DNA of 64,000 nt from Cristatella mucedo (taxonomy: Eukaryota > Bryozoa > Phylactolaemata > Cristatellidae): the NCBI GenBank assembly GCA_009760855.2, contig WPIO01000123.1:994001-1058000 (forward strand), read 5' to 3'. The notes under the pieces were generated by a model. That model searched no databases. It saw only the letters and a list, made by a program, of their open reading frames with translations, and had not been told where the DNA came from. The position numbers and the translations under genes are program-made. Positions within the stretch are counted from its first letter, which is position 1, and each line of letters starts with the position of its first letter. Shown here piece by piece: positions 22,261 through 31,939 of the stretch.

Positions 22261-22595
22261 AAGTGACTCGTCCAGTGGTCACATTTGATACATCCACCAT
22301 TAGCTGGGCATTCTATTGATAGGTTCTTATGGATCTACCATTCGTGACAAAGCCAGGGTGAGATCACGGCTTCAAGAAACTAGACTCGGGTAGTAGTAAC
22401 CTTTGAGGCATTGACCATGAGCGCCGCATTTTAGCAATACGTTTATATGGGTCTATCAATGTCTTCAGCCAATACTTCTCTCTCGAGCAGTTTCAAGTAT
22501 CCTGCCTTTAAAGCCACTGTACTTTCAGGCAGAGCCAAGTAACCTACGTTACAGATACTTTACTCTCGTGCCATCGTCCTTCCTTTAAAGCCACT
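22261..22595 (-). repeat. R-family repeat, inverted relative to 33.6-33.96 kb
   Basis: Begins AAGTGACTCGTCC right at the P1 terminus and ends in imperfect units of the GCCACTGTACT / CTTTAAAG type. The reverse complement matches 33580-33965. It is the downstream part of an R-family unit, interrupted at 22599 by the solo LTR and resuming at 24137. Confidence 0.65.
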
Positions 22596-22599
22596 GTAC

Positions 22600-24136
22600 T
22601 GCAGTGCCGCGCTGGCCTTTGCTTAATTTTTAGTGCGAACGAGAACAGTTCGGCGGGCGGAAACTCCTTTGTCCTGGAGCAGTAAGCCAGAGAAGAGCAA
22701 GCCAGGAAGCTCTGGGACCAGTGGTGGCGATTTGACCTCCAGAATTTATCTGATACACGCGGGAGCTGCTGATTGACATTGGCTGGCCTCTCAACCTCGG
22801 CCACAACTCTGTCCAAAAAGAATCGCCTGGGCGTTCGTGCTGGACAGAGGTGCCCTTCCAGTGGCCTAGTGACGGTATTAATTCCTTACCGTAATGGGCC
22901 AAGGTGTCAGGCCAAATGCCACTAAGCCTTTACCCTATTGTCTCAGCTAAGTATGTAAGAGTCGAGCGACGCTCGCTTTCGGTCTTTTGTTAGGCATCTC
23001 ACTTCGGCCTCGCTTAGACGCTACCGGACTCGTTTCTCTGAAAGCGAGGGAAGTGAGCGGACGGTTCGCCGGCGATTGACGGGAAAGGAGGGGACAGCAC
23101 TGGGAGGATTCGGTGGATTTTACCAAATACGGTCGTATCGCGCCCGAGTTAGCATTTTTTGTGTCTTTTGTGTTTTGTGAGTGCACGCTATAATAGTAAT
23201 AATAATAATGCACTTGATAAAGAGCCCCCAGAGAACCCAATCTCTCTCTAGGTGCTTTACATTTTATGCAAAGGGAAATACAATTGAATGGTGAGTAATA
23301 TCATGCTTGATAAACAAACAAAATGAATAACATGGTTATGGGTGACATGCACAGGGTCAAAATGCAAATGTGATTAGTGGCCGCATGCAAAGTGTTAGCA
23401 CCCATAAGCACACGAAGGACAAATCACAGGGACCCAGTAAATGCTGTCCTAAATAGGTGTGCTTTTAAGTTCTTTCTAAATGTGGTCAGGTCGGGTGATG
23501 TTCTGCATGGGACGTTCGCATGTGGTTCTCGGCACAAGGATTGCCGGTGCGAGCTAGACGTAGTTGGTGTGATGTGAGATATTCCTTCGGTTCGGGCTCT
23601 TGAGTCCATTTGGGCCGTTCCCCCTGGTGATGCAGGTAGCCTAAGTGTGGAGACGTGTTTCCTCCGCAAGAGTGTTTGAGGTGATGTGTGAGGTGTTCCT
23701 GCCGTAAGGTGGAAGCGGGAGCCCTAATTTTCCAGTCAGGGTCTAGGCTCCGGTTCGGGCTCCTCGTCTTATTTGGATTGTCCCCTGCAATAGACTTAGG
23801 TAGCCTAAGTACGGGGACGTATTCCCTCCTCAAGAGTGCTTGTGCTGTTGAGAGCGTGCGAGGAGTGTGGAGATAAAACTGAGCTAGACGCGAAGCAACT
23901 TTGTGCGCTTGCGACTAAAGCTCAGTAAAATCCCCAATTTGCGTGTCTCGCTTTCCAATGCACGATGCGCATTCACGACCCCTTTTAGTAACGATAAGTT
24001 GGTCAGCGCCAGAAACGCTCGTTTCATGGCGGCATGCCTAATGCTCGTAGGCGCGCGCTGAACGACATATGGTGGTAAATTGCACAGCTAGATAAGCGGC
24101 AGGTTAATCCTACTCCGCCGAGCCTTCGGTGTTACA
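22600..24136 (+). mobile_element. Solo LTR with nested LINE-A
   Basis: Starts TGCAGTGCC and ends GTGTTACA (TG...CA), flanked on both sides by GTAC (22596-22599 and 24137-24140), a 4-bp target duplication. The flanking R-family tandem units join up if it is removed. LINE-A at 23187-23512 is nested within it. The 5' about 340 bp match the end of the window (from 63657); the 3' part matches 34210-34760. The estimated LTR length without the LINE is about 1.2 kb. Several short ORFs inside (22544-22902, 22947-23240, 23424-23876) are non-coding by this reading. Confidence 0.75.
23187..23512 (-). mobile_element. LINE-A 3' fragment in the solo LTR
   Basis: Reverse orientation: begins with the ATT-type tail (AGTAATAATAATAATGCAC) and runs through the family 3' UTR to the ...GGTCAGGTCGGGTGATG end of the ORF. 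It splits LTR sequence that is continuous at about 34265. Confidence 0.8.
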
Positions 24137-24485
24137 GTACTATTGAGCAGTTTAAAGTATGCTACCATTAAAGCTACTGTTCTCTCGAGCCATTGTTCTG
24201 CCATTAAAGTCACGGTACTAGGGATCTGCAGCTTTGTAGAATGAGTGATAACCGAGAGCCTTATCGGCTAATATTATTGACTCAGTAATGAATGATCTTA
24301 TTACAGTTACCAAGTCAAGAATGGCAATTAACTCCAACTTCTTTTCATACAAGAATTCCATTTCTGCAATTGAAATAACCTAATTACTAACGTAAACCAA
24401 GTCATTACGATCGCTATCATGGCAAGATCTGTTAGTTGTGTTGTATTTGAGCCAAGCACCGAAATTAGAACATACCTTGTATCTG
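24137..24485 (-). pseudogene. R-family gene copy 1 (conserved module)
   Basis: The reverse strand carries VISIAEMEFLYEKK, then a hydrophobic/charged LDLVTVIRSFITESII block, with a CHDSDRND acidic stretch upstream. It is homologous to the N-terminal module of the intact ORF at 25188-25868 and to copies at 33.2 and 63.5 kb. Tandem GCCATTAAAG-type units follow. One stop precedes the module. The family is unrecognised; it could be a host multigene family or part of another repeat. Confidence 0.5.
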
Positions 24486-24486
24486 A

Positions 24487-24760
24487 ATAATATTAATAAT
24501 AATAATACTAAGAATAATGCACTTGATAAATCGCCCTCAGAGAACTTAATCTTTTTCTAGGCACTTTACATTTGCTGCAAAGGGAAATGCAGTTGAATGG
24601 TAATTAATATCATGCTTAAAAAACAAACAAAATAAGTAACATGGTTAGGGGTGACATGCACAGGGTCATCATGCAAATGAGGTTAGTGGCAGCATGCACA
24701 GTGTCAGCACGCATAAGCACATCAGGGATGATTCGCAGGGACCCAGTAAATTCTAACACC
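24487..24760 (-). mobile_element. LINE-A 3' fragment
   Basis: Reverse orientation, tail AATATTAATAATAATAATAC at the left, then the family 3' UTR (CAGAGAACTTAATC, AGGCACTTTACATTTGCTGC) to the ACCCAGTAAA junction. It truncates R-family copy 1 on its upstream side. Confidence 0.8.
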
Positions 24761-24765
24761 AAAAG

Positions 24766-24942
24766 TAGATATAAAATGAATGGCATGTAGCCTGGGGCTC
24801 GATCAAATAACGTCATCAATTAAACAAATCGTCTTCTGATAAACAAACTCGCTTCAGCTCGATTGTTTCTCCTCGTCCGATTTGTTTAATGGCTGCCGTC
24901 ATTATCGAGACCCTCACCTCCATAACCTTCATTTTATATCTA
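24766..24942. mobile_element. MITE-like hairpin element
   Basis: Outer ends are inverted: TAGATATAAAATGAA at 24766-24780 and TTCATTTTATATCTA at 24928-24942. Inner arms also pair: ATTAAACAAATCG near 24818-24831 against CGATTTGTTTAAT near 24878-24890. The whole 177 bp can fold into a long imperfect hairpin with no coding capacity, as expected of a MITE. No clear target duplication seen. Confidence 0.55.
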
Positions 24943-25187
24943 ATAAGAGTTGTTTAGGTTGATGTGACTATATAAATAATAAAAAGTTAAATCTATAGTG
25001 CGATTCGGTCCTGTGCTTGCCGCATCTTTAAGCAAGCGTGTTATCCATTGGTCCAATAAGTTAACTGGCTAGCTGACCCATTCAAATCTGGTATATGAAC
25101 TTTACCCTGCACTTGCCCCCCTATTCCACCCACTCTCCCCCATCCCATCCCCCTTCGCGCCGCAATACTTACCTTTATACTTACGTT
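24943..25187. other. Unassigned spacer
   Basis: About 245 bases ending in a C-rich run before the CPEGD ORF. Nothing further recognised. Confidence 0.3.
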
Positions 25188-25868
25188 TCAAAGAATTGAT
25201 TCATCATGATATCCTAAAATACTTGTCATGCATTTGACAAACACTTTATTAAACGATGCAAACCCCAAACCCCGAGCTGTGTCACCCGCTGGGCATCGAC
25301 ACGAGCTCCCAAGAAAGATATATAGTACATGATCATACAAGTCACCATTTAGGCATTGACTTACACTAAACAAGAATGACAAGGATACTCGATCGTACAT
25401 GTCACCCTCTGGGCATCGACTTGCACTAAGATTTGTGGCGATGGTAATGATATAACCCATGCAGTTATTAGTTGTTACACACATTCCTCCCCGAGCCGTG
25501 TCACCCTCTGGGCATCGACACGAACTCCCAAGAAAGATGCAGGATAGACGATTGAACAAGTCACCCTCTGGGCATCGAATGGAACTAGGCGAGAATGATG
25601 AGGATAGATGATCGTACAAGTCACCCTCTGGGCATCGACTTGCACTAGGCGAGAATGGTAAAGGATTTGCAGCTAACATAGTTGACTCAGTAATGAATGA
25701 TCTTAATTCAGCTACCGAATCAAGCATACTCATTAACACTACCTTCTCTCGTAAAAAAAATTCCATGTCTGGAATTGAAATAACATAATCAGTAACATCA
25801 AACGAGTCGCCACAATCGCTATCGTTATCGAACTCAATGTCATCACAGGCCTTTTTGGAAAGGAACAT
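25188..25868 (-). CDS. R-family protein with six RCPEGD-type repeats (copy 2)
   Basis: An unbroken 226-codon ORF, the best-preserved R-family member. The N-terminal 35 residues are acidic (DDIEFDNDSDCGD). Residues about 36-75 form the shared helical module (VISIPDMEFFLREK...MLDSVAELRSFITES). The remainder holds six units with core [R/Q]C[P/L][E/A/N]GD, at base positions 25620, 25560, 25500, 25401, 25341 and 25281. Spacing is 60 bp except one 99-bp step. The three-unit block is itself duplicated (219 bp shift). Two Cys-Arg-Cys units end in DTARG. No signal peptide or known domain. The upstream region includes a palindromic TGACGTCA. It may be a host gene, or a gene tied to the neighbouring Polinton end; function unknown. 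Confidence 0.55.
   Translation of the reverse strand: MFLSKKACDDIEFDNDSDCGDSFDVTDYVISIPDMEFFLREKVVLMSMLDSVAELRSFITESTMLAANPLPFSPSASRCPEGDLYDHLSSSFSPSSIRCPEGDLFNRLSCIFLGSSCRCPEGDTARGGMCVTTNNCMGYIITIATNLSASRCPEGDMYDRVSLSFLFSVSQCLNGDLYDHVLYIFLGSSCRCPAGDTARGLGFASFNKVFVKCMTSILGYHDESIL
25281..25640 (-). repeat. In-frame tandem repeats encoding CPEGD
   Basis: The core GTCACCCTCTGGGCATCGA on the + strand recurs six times, with spacing 60, 60, 99, 60, 60 bp. All spacings are multiples of three, so the frame is kept. The 19-bp core is far better conserved than the spacers. Confidence 0.85.
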
Positions 25869-26009
25869 AACTCCTACTCACGTGATCTATCAGGCGTTCC
25901 CCAGTGGTCTAAATTTAGTACATGACGTCATACCATGCATTTACATACTGTTTGGAGTTGTGTTATTGATAAAACGATTTTTATTCTCAAACGAATATTG
26001 GGCAATTTC
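25869..26009. promoter_or_regulatory. P2 terminal region with CRE-like palindrome
   Basis: Contains TCTAAATTTAGTACATGACGTCAT and then GATAAAACGATTTT, with GGAAAGGAAC and TAACTCCTACTCAC outboard. All recur inverted at 63276-63390. TGACGTCA is the consensus CREB/ATF site; its use here is inference. The region separates R-family copy 2 (leftward) from Polinton gene X (rightward), so it may act in both directions. Confidence 0.55.
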
Positions 26010-26378
26010 AGATCTAGGAAGTTAAATGTAAACGAGAAATATAACAAAATACTTTTAGACAATGATAGATTTAAAGGTTGCTTAACAAAACTAATAAGAG
26101 TTCGAAACTGTTTTAACTTTTTAGGTATCTTACAATCTCGTGCGATTACAGTAACCAGTACTTACATTAAAAAACATGAGGATTTTTCTCACGTAGTAAC
26201 AGTATTAGATGCTTTATTAACAATGATAATCTCAATAGATATTACAATATACCAGATTGATAGAAGGAAAAGATCTACTCTTCATGCAAATCATAACTTA
26301 GTTTCAGAGATTGTAGATGCATTAGACGATGATAAAGTAACCGGAGAAGAATTAGATAAAATATTAATTAAACATTAA
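26010..26378 (+). CDS. Terminal protein X, P2 copy
   Basis: Open to the TAA at 26378. Comparison with P3 puts the start near 26010, where ATG has become ATT; the earlier in-frame ATG at 25935 lies in the terminal repeat. Residues in order: charged N-terminus, CLTKLIRVRNCFNFLG, a hydrophobic stretch (VVTVLDALLTMIISIDI) that could cross a membrane, basic RRKRS, and a C-terminal acidic DALDDDKVTGEELDKIL. It converges on the integrase. Conserved in P1-P3, so it is a real gene; role unknown. Confidence 0.6.
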   Translation, partial: RSRKLNVNEKYNKILLDNDRFKGCLTKLIRVRNCFNFLGILQSRAITVTSTYIKKHEDFSHVVTVLDALLTMIISIDITIYQIDRRKRSTLHANHNLVSEIVDALDDDKVTGEELDKILIKH

Positions 26379-26393
26379 AAAGTCCAGACGGTT

Positions 26394-27269
26394 CTAAGTC
26401 TTAATCACTTGCAATTCCTCTCTAACAAAACTTCTCTTAACATCATTTACCCAAAAACGCGCCTGTTGTTCTTGCAATAGCAATTCTTGCAATTCTAACA
26501 ATATTATGTTTAGTTAAACTCCCTATTGGGTCTGTAGGTCTTCATCTTTTTCATCTTCTCCTTCACCTGGTTCTTATAAATATCAAACAGTTGTTCCAAG
26601 TTCTAAAAACTGTTCTTGTTCTCATACTTGTATATAATATTTTGGTTTCTTTAGTTTTACTTTCACTTTTTTTTATCGCGTTAACAGGTTTTTCACCTAT
26701 AGCTTTCGTAACACTACTATTTATATAATCAATAATCTTTGGTAAATTATCAATCCACTCTCTGTTTCTAGTATATTCCCCTTTACTGAGACTTTCTATT
26801 TATTTTAATACTGAGCAATAAATGCTCTCTCAAAAACTGTTCTATTCATTCTTTTAACTAATGCAACACTCTTTTTACTGGTACCTCAAATAATTTGTGT
26901 TTCATGCTTTTTCATTTCTTTAGCAAACTCTAATTTAAACTCTGCTCCTGGATCAACTGTCATTTTTTTGGCCATTTCTAAGGACCTTTAATATAATTAT
27001 CTATTTTTGATTTTGTTACTTCTTTAGAAGACTTTGTTTTAAGAGGTCTTGAATCTGTATATCTACAATCAACATCAATAACACTGTGTGCGTATTTATA
27101 TCCAGAATCATTCTGCATGTATAAAATGTCTGCTTGATAATTTTCATTTGGTTCAACAACATTAAAAAAACCTTGTGGAATATTCTTAGGTCTTCGTTTG
27201 AATACTTGACTTTTATCTGAGTCGGGATTAATTTCAACTTTTTTTTTATTTTAGAGATAAAAATGACAT
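26394..27269 (-). pseudogene. Polinton integrase, P2 copy
   Basis: Start MSFLSLK at 27269 opposite the zinc gene, then IPTQIKVKYSNED in the open piece 27016-27237. The catalytic-core Asp motif is visible in DVDCRY-like sequence near 27060-27080 and the VDP motif near 26960. It ends QVIKT at 26394. Several stops and frameshifts. Retroviral-type (rve) integrase inserts the element DNA into the host genome. Confidence 0.75.
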
Positions 27270-27279
27270 TCTATATAGA
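27270..27279. promoter_or_regulatory. 10-nt divergent promoter spacer (P2)
   Basis: TCTATATAGA separates the integrase ATG (27269, minus) from the zinc-protein ATG (27280, plus). With flanking bases it is the perfect palindrome TTCTATATAGAA. The equivalent spacers in P0 (2971-2980) and P3 (58526-58535) are also exactly 10 nt. Confidence 0.75.
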
Positions 27280-27662
27280 ATGGGAATATTTTTTGAAACC
27301 TGTTTACGTTTAAAGAAATTATTATCTAGAAGGAAAACATCCTTACTGTCATCAAGAAATAAAGAGACCAAAAAAATACGAAATACGTTGTGAAATCTGT
27401 GATAAAGGTATGCAAGAAACAGAATTGGATTCTAGTCTTATGCGTAATGATGCAATTAAAATTTGTTCATATTGTAATATAATAATAACTCTTTCAAGAG
27501 AGAGAGACCAACTAAATTGTATTCATTAGTTAATAAAAACATAAAACAGAATGTTGCTCGACATCTTCACATCATTGTTTAGATCATGAAGCTATTTGTT
27601 CTATTTCAAAATTATTTCCTTTTCTTAAAGGTAAACGTAAAGCATCAAAGTTAAAAGAGTGA
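27280..27662 (+). pseudogene. Small CxxC zinc protein, P2 copy
   Basis: After a frameshift near 27330 it reads YLEGKHPYCHQEIKRPKK, then RCEICDKGMQ and KICSYCN: two CxxC pairs about 23 residues apart, a probable zinc ribbon. After a TAG the C-terminal half continues in another frame. Divergent partner of the integrase. A regulatory or nucleic-acid-binding role is plausible but unproven. Confidence 0.6.
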
Positions 27663-27689
27663 ATAGTTTTAATATATCATTTATACTTT

Positions 27690-28975
27690 TCAGGTGGGTA
27701 CATAATGAACCAAGATGTTTACTCTTAGTTTTCCAGTTGTATCAATGAAGTAATACTCTGTTGGAAGTCTTGTAAAATATACATAATACTTTAAGTTCAC
27801 ACCTGCTGGAGAAGAATTGATAGCTCTTACATCTCCAGATACAGCGATTGTATCAGTATTAGATTTTAGAAACAAACAATTAGATGCTCCAACAACCGTA
27901 AAATTTGATATGTACGTATGTATGTATCTCCGTCTGTAACTCCACAAAGTCATATAGACCATGTGGGTGTTACGCAGGAGAGTTTTGTATAGCGAACTCA
28001 CAGCCTAAGTGGCTTTCGGTACGCATTCAGTAGCCAAGAGACTTCGTCTCAGGCAACAAAGAGAAAGTGGAAAGCATAGCAGAGTCAGGAGAGCAGTTGA
28101 GGTAGTGAGTAGCATAGAAGTAGCAGCTCAGGACAGCTGAAAAAGATGTGCCATAGTCGGCAGTAGGAGAGTAGTTGTCGTTGGGCAAGAATTGTGGAAG
28201 CGAGGTCCACAGTCTAGGACCTGCAGAGCCAAAGCTTCTGTCGCCAACTGTCTTTAAGCGGAGGAATGGGACAGCTAATTTATTGTCCACACAGGACCTG
28301 AGGGCACGAGCAGGCTGAAACTGGTGCAGCAGTTATATCATTATAGGTGGAGATGTTTTATTTGTCCATGAATAAGGCATTGATAGATTTAGTATTGAGT
28401 TCTTTGCATTGAGATCCGTTGATAGAGCTATTACTTTTGTTCCTTTTTTAACTGTTTTATCTACATAAGATTTAGTCGCAACATCACAAGGATTAATAGG
28501 ATTTGCCACGTTTGTTATGGAATACGCTCCCATATCAATATTTGTTGTCGAAGGAGATGCTTTAAGTAAAACGTCTCGTTTTAAGCCAACTTACGTAACG
28601 CAATAATCATCATTTAATACTACTGGCTTTCCATTACAGGAATTTCAATAAGTAGATCTTTTAGCAAAGCTATTCATATTTAAGTCTCTAAGCATTGTAT
28701 TACCTGTTTTTTTTAATATAGTTATTTATTTGACATACATTGACAGCATCAGTAGCATTAACACCTTGGCCGAGATTAGTAATTTCTTTCCCTCGAAGAT
28801 TAATTGTTGTTCCTGTATTACCAAGAAATTTAAAATCTGCATAGGATTTTGTTACAACATCAGAGTCATGAATTGGATTAGATAAATTAGCAATTCGATT
28901 TCCATTTGCATTAAAATCTGAAAAAATGATACCAATACCTTTTGATACATTATCACTTGAATACAACTTGCTCAT
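27690..28975 (-). pseudogene. Fibre-repeat gene F4, P2 copy, split by LINE-B
   Basis: Starts MSKLYSSDNVSKGIGI at 28975 after TATATAGAAAA. Repeats: GNRIANLSNPIHDSDVVTKSYAD, GKEITNLGQGVNATDAVNV, ITNVANPINPCDVATKSYVD. The C-terminal domain (27690-27910) has SGDVRAINSSP and KYYVYFTRLPTEY. LINE-B (27912-28332) interrupts it. Presumed attachment fibre. Confidence 0.7.
27912..28332 (-). mobile_element. LINE-B 3' fragment in P2 F4
   Basis: Reverse orientation. The tail, RC of TACGTATGTATGTATCTCCG, is at the left, followed by the 3' UTR and the end of the ORF (DNKLAVPFLRLKTVGDRSF at 28027-28290). Near-identical in sequence to 61870-62250. Short flanking TGATAT/TTATAT may be the target duplication. 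Confidence 0.8.
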
Positions 28976-29009
28976 TTTTCTATATATTTATTGTTTATTA
29001 TTTTACTTC

Positions 29010-29838
29010 TATCTATCTAATATTTCTCTTACAATTGGAACAATTCTTGCAAAGCTTCCATAATCTTCTTTTTTATTACTTGTATCTCTCCTTTTTATAT
29101 ATAATATTTTATATCAAAACCAAAACTCTTTTTTTAGAACCTACCATAATCAGTAATTATATCAAATTCGAATTACAAGTATTTCTCATCTTTAGGTAAA
29201 TACCTCTAAAGTGGTTCGCGAATAGGCATATCAAAAATATAACTGGTAGATAATCTTACTGTACCTGCTGCTAGATAATCTTAGGTACATCAACATAATT
29301 CAAAGCAGGAACAAAGATTTCAAATTCACTATAAAACATCTACCTAATGGTAGTACAATAATCAAAGAAGACATTGAGCTAAGTATTGCTTCGGTATTAA
29401 ATATTCTGCTATACTTCTACTCCATAAAATTTTTATTTCTATGAATGTATCTTCATCTATGATTCCCTCAGGTGAACATCTATAAACACCGTCACTAGTA
29501 AAACACTCATTTGAATTTTCAATCTTTTTATCTAATTTCATTTCTAAGTATTTAGCAGCGATTGGTTCGAATACCTTACCAAATAGCATTTGTAGAAAAC
29601 GCATCGGTTGAGAATTTGAAATATGTTTTTTAGTTTTCTATTAGCAATTAATTCTACATCAAAATCAATTTGGGAGCGAAATACCATATGATTACCTAAA
29701 ACAGAATACGCTTCTGATCCACCAATATTTAAACTCATAGCTCTCCTCAAATCATCACTCCCTTGAATAAAATTTGTTTTATGCAGTGTATTTAGTAATT
29801 AGAATTTTATTAACAATCTTTTCCATCGTAAACCATCA
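29010..29838 (-). pseudogene. YqaJ/lambda-exonuclease-like nuclease, P2 copy
   Basis: N-terminal IGGSEAYSVLGN (29544-29750 open), then FEPIAAKYLEMKLDKKIENSNECF, SPEGIIDEDTFIEIKILWSR (the PD-(D/E)xK core: D and EIK visible) and PKQYLAQCLL (29362-29604). Several stops. In related phages and DNA viruses, this 5'-3' exonuclease works with an annealing protein in recombination. Confidence 0.7.
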
Positions 29839-29848
29839 TTCCTTTACT

Positions 29849-31300
29849 TCATGGAAAGTTAGCACTACTTCCATTTGAAGTTAATTGAGCACTGTTCTCA
29901 CAAATCGTCAAGTAATGAATTAGAATGGAAGATTCAGCGAGAATAGCGAGATCACTATTAAATTCGATAGTTACATCAAGTCTAGAAGTTACTCTATGTG
30001 GCTCATCATTGTATTGCAAATCAATAATATGAATAGGATAAAGACTCATCCATTCAGGATAAGTTACACTAACAGGTTCAGTAACCTCATTAAGACCAAG
30101 ATATTGTTTTCTGAAAGTTGTGAAATCCATGTAGGCTTGTGCACACTTTCCAAGTTTTCGTAAACTAGATCTTAAAACAGAAGTATATTGTTTTGATCCA
30201 TTAGCAAGTACAGAAACACTATTAATACTACAATGATTGTATGTACAAGGACTACAAGTGTAACTATCATATTTTTCATAACCTTGAGCAGCAAAAAACA
30301 GCCATCTAACTTTATCAATTTTATTTTGAACCGATAGAGTTTTAGTGAATTTAATTTCTTGATTAAGAGACATTATAGTAACATTTTCATATCGCCTAAC
30401 TCTGTAGTTTAGTCTGATTTTCTTTGATCTCTCACTTGATACATCAGCAAGTGCTCTTTGAATACTTTCTTTAGGCACAACACAAGGAACGACAAGTCTC
30501 ATTTTTGACATTGCAACTCTTAAAGCAGTGTAAAGACCTTGTCCATATGCAAGAGCTAATGATCTTGTTAGAACTGCACTATTTTGATCATTTGCACCAC
30601 CAGCTGCACTAGTCAAAATAACAACACGAGTCATTTCAAGAGTAAATGGAATGTTATAAAGTATTTTATTCATGTCAGCACAAAAACTAGAAATACTTGC
30701 TAGTGGAAGTGCAATACTAGAATTACCAACATCATTTGTTTCGAGAAGATTGTTTATAAGTCCTCTTATATTTACATATCTAATGTTTGAAGTACTAGCT
30801 CCAGAAGGACCACCACTTGTATATAAATCATCAATTTGATTTGCCTCATCTTTTTCCATCCAGTTGCAAGACCTTTAGTTCTATTATAATCATTTGAGTA
30901 ACAAAGAAGACCCATAAGTGTTGAAACAGTTCCAACACATTGTGCAAGTGAAATACTTTAAATTTCCTCGTTACGAAGTCTAACTCTTATAATATTAAAC
31001 ATCCACGCACCTGCATTTTTAAAAAGACTAAAAATAAGATTTATAGTAGGAGTACTGTAAGCACCGTTAGCTGCAGTTTGAATTTGAACTTGTCCTTCAA
31101 GTAAAAAGTAAGCATCAGATAAAAACGTAGCACGTTTGTTGTTCACCAGGAACAATGAATGTAATTAGTTTAGAAGTAACATTATCAGTTTCGATTCCAT
31201 TTGTTTGATAAAACTCTCTGAATTGATAGTCTTTAAGTTTATAGTCGGGAAACTCAGGATCTCCAAGTTCGAGTTTACTATCGATAGGTGCTTTTCCCAT
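29849..31300 (-). pseudogene. Major capsid protein (double jelly-roll type), P2 copy
   Basis: Start MGKAPIDSKLELGDPEFPDYK at 31300. The N-terminal third is in open pieces 31115-31300 and 30958-31155; the last 336 codons are one open frame (29849-30859), the longest Polinton frame in the window. Landmarks: KDYQFREFYQTNG, NIPFTLEMTRV, RRYENVTIMSLNQEIKFTK, LSVQNKIDKVRWLF, MDFTTFRKQYLG, LYPIHIIDLQYNDEP, CENSAQLTSNGSS. About 480 codons, a normal Polinton major capsid size. One frameshift near 31130 and a break near 30900. Confidence 0.65.
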
Positions 31301-31319
31301 TTCTTCTCATTTCTAAATA

Positions 31320-31928
31320 CTAAAAACATTTTCTAGTTTGAATATATAATCCAGCACCTAATTTTCTCTTCATATTTCCACCATAGCAATCAGTTATTGG
31401 AGGTGTATAAAGAACAACAGCGTTATCGTTATTTACTTTTGCTATTTCTTCATATGCTTTAGGATCATTCTCTTGAAGAGTCTCTGCGTAATCTTCTACT
31501 TCTTGTTTTTCTTCTTCTATCTTTACCTTTCCTAGATTTTTTTTAGTAACCTTCTCAAGCATCATTCGTTTTAATTCAAGATCCATCTCTCTCATCTTTC
31601 CATCATAATCTTCATCATTTCTATTTCTTTCAAGTTCATATTCAAGTTCTTTCTTTCTTCTATCCTCTTCAAGTTTATCATCCATCTCTCTACGTTTAGT
31701 AGCGTATTCTTGATCTCTCTTTTCTTTCTTTGTTTGTAATTCAGTAGGTTGTCTTGCTTGATTCATTTCAATACTTTTGCTTGCAACTTTCAATACTGCA
31801 TCAACAGCGTTACTTGTAACATTTAAAACTGTAAAAAAGATATAAACAGCAGCATCAAACTTTGCTCCAGAACCACGATATTTACCTCTATGTATTCTAT
31901 CATGTCCAACACTCGCATAGCTGCCCAT
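31320..31928 (-). CDS. Coiled-coil virion protein, P2 copy
   Basis: Start MGSYASVGHDRIHRGKYRGSG at 31928 after TATAGAGCA. The frame is open through to 31320 (about 202 codons). Gly/Arg-rich N-terminus, helical QAR region, then a long K/E heptad region (about residues 75-150), an acidic EVEDYAETLQENDPKAYEEI segment and a conserved YGGNMKRKLGAGLYIQ end. One of the few Polinton genes here with an intact frame. Structural role inferred from position between capsid genes. Confidence 0.65.
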   Translation of the reverse strand: MGSYASVGHDRIHRGKYRGSGAKFDAAVYIFFTVLNVTSNAVDAVLKVASKSIEMNQARQPTELQTKKEKRDQEYATKRREMDDKLEEDRRKKELEYELERNRNDEDYDGKMREMDLELKRMMLEKVTKKNLGKVKIEEEKQEVEDYAETLQENDPKAYEEIAKVNNDNAVVLYTPPITDCYGGNMKRKLGAGLYIQTRKCF

Positions 31929-31939
31929 TGCTCTATAAT

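Noticed and set aside
23424-23876. Overlapping ORFs of 62-115 codons near 23.4-23.9 kb
   Set aside because: They lie within LTR sequence that recurs at 34.3-34.7 kb without frame conservation.
25281-25640. A CRISPR-like array (19-bp core at 60-bp spacing)
   Set aside because: Spacers are similar to each other, the array is in-frame coding sequence and only six units long, and one step is 99 bp.
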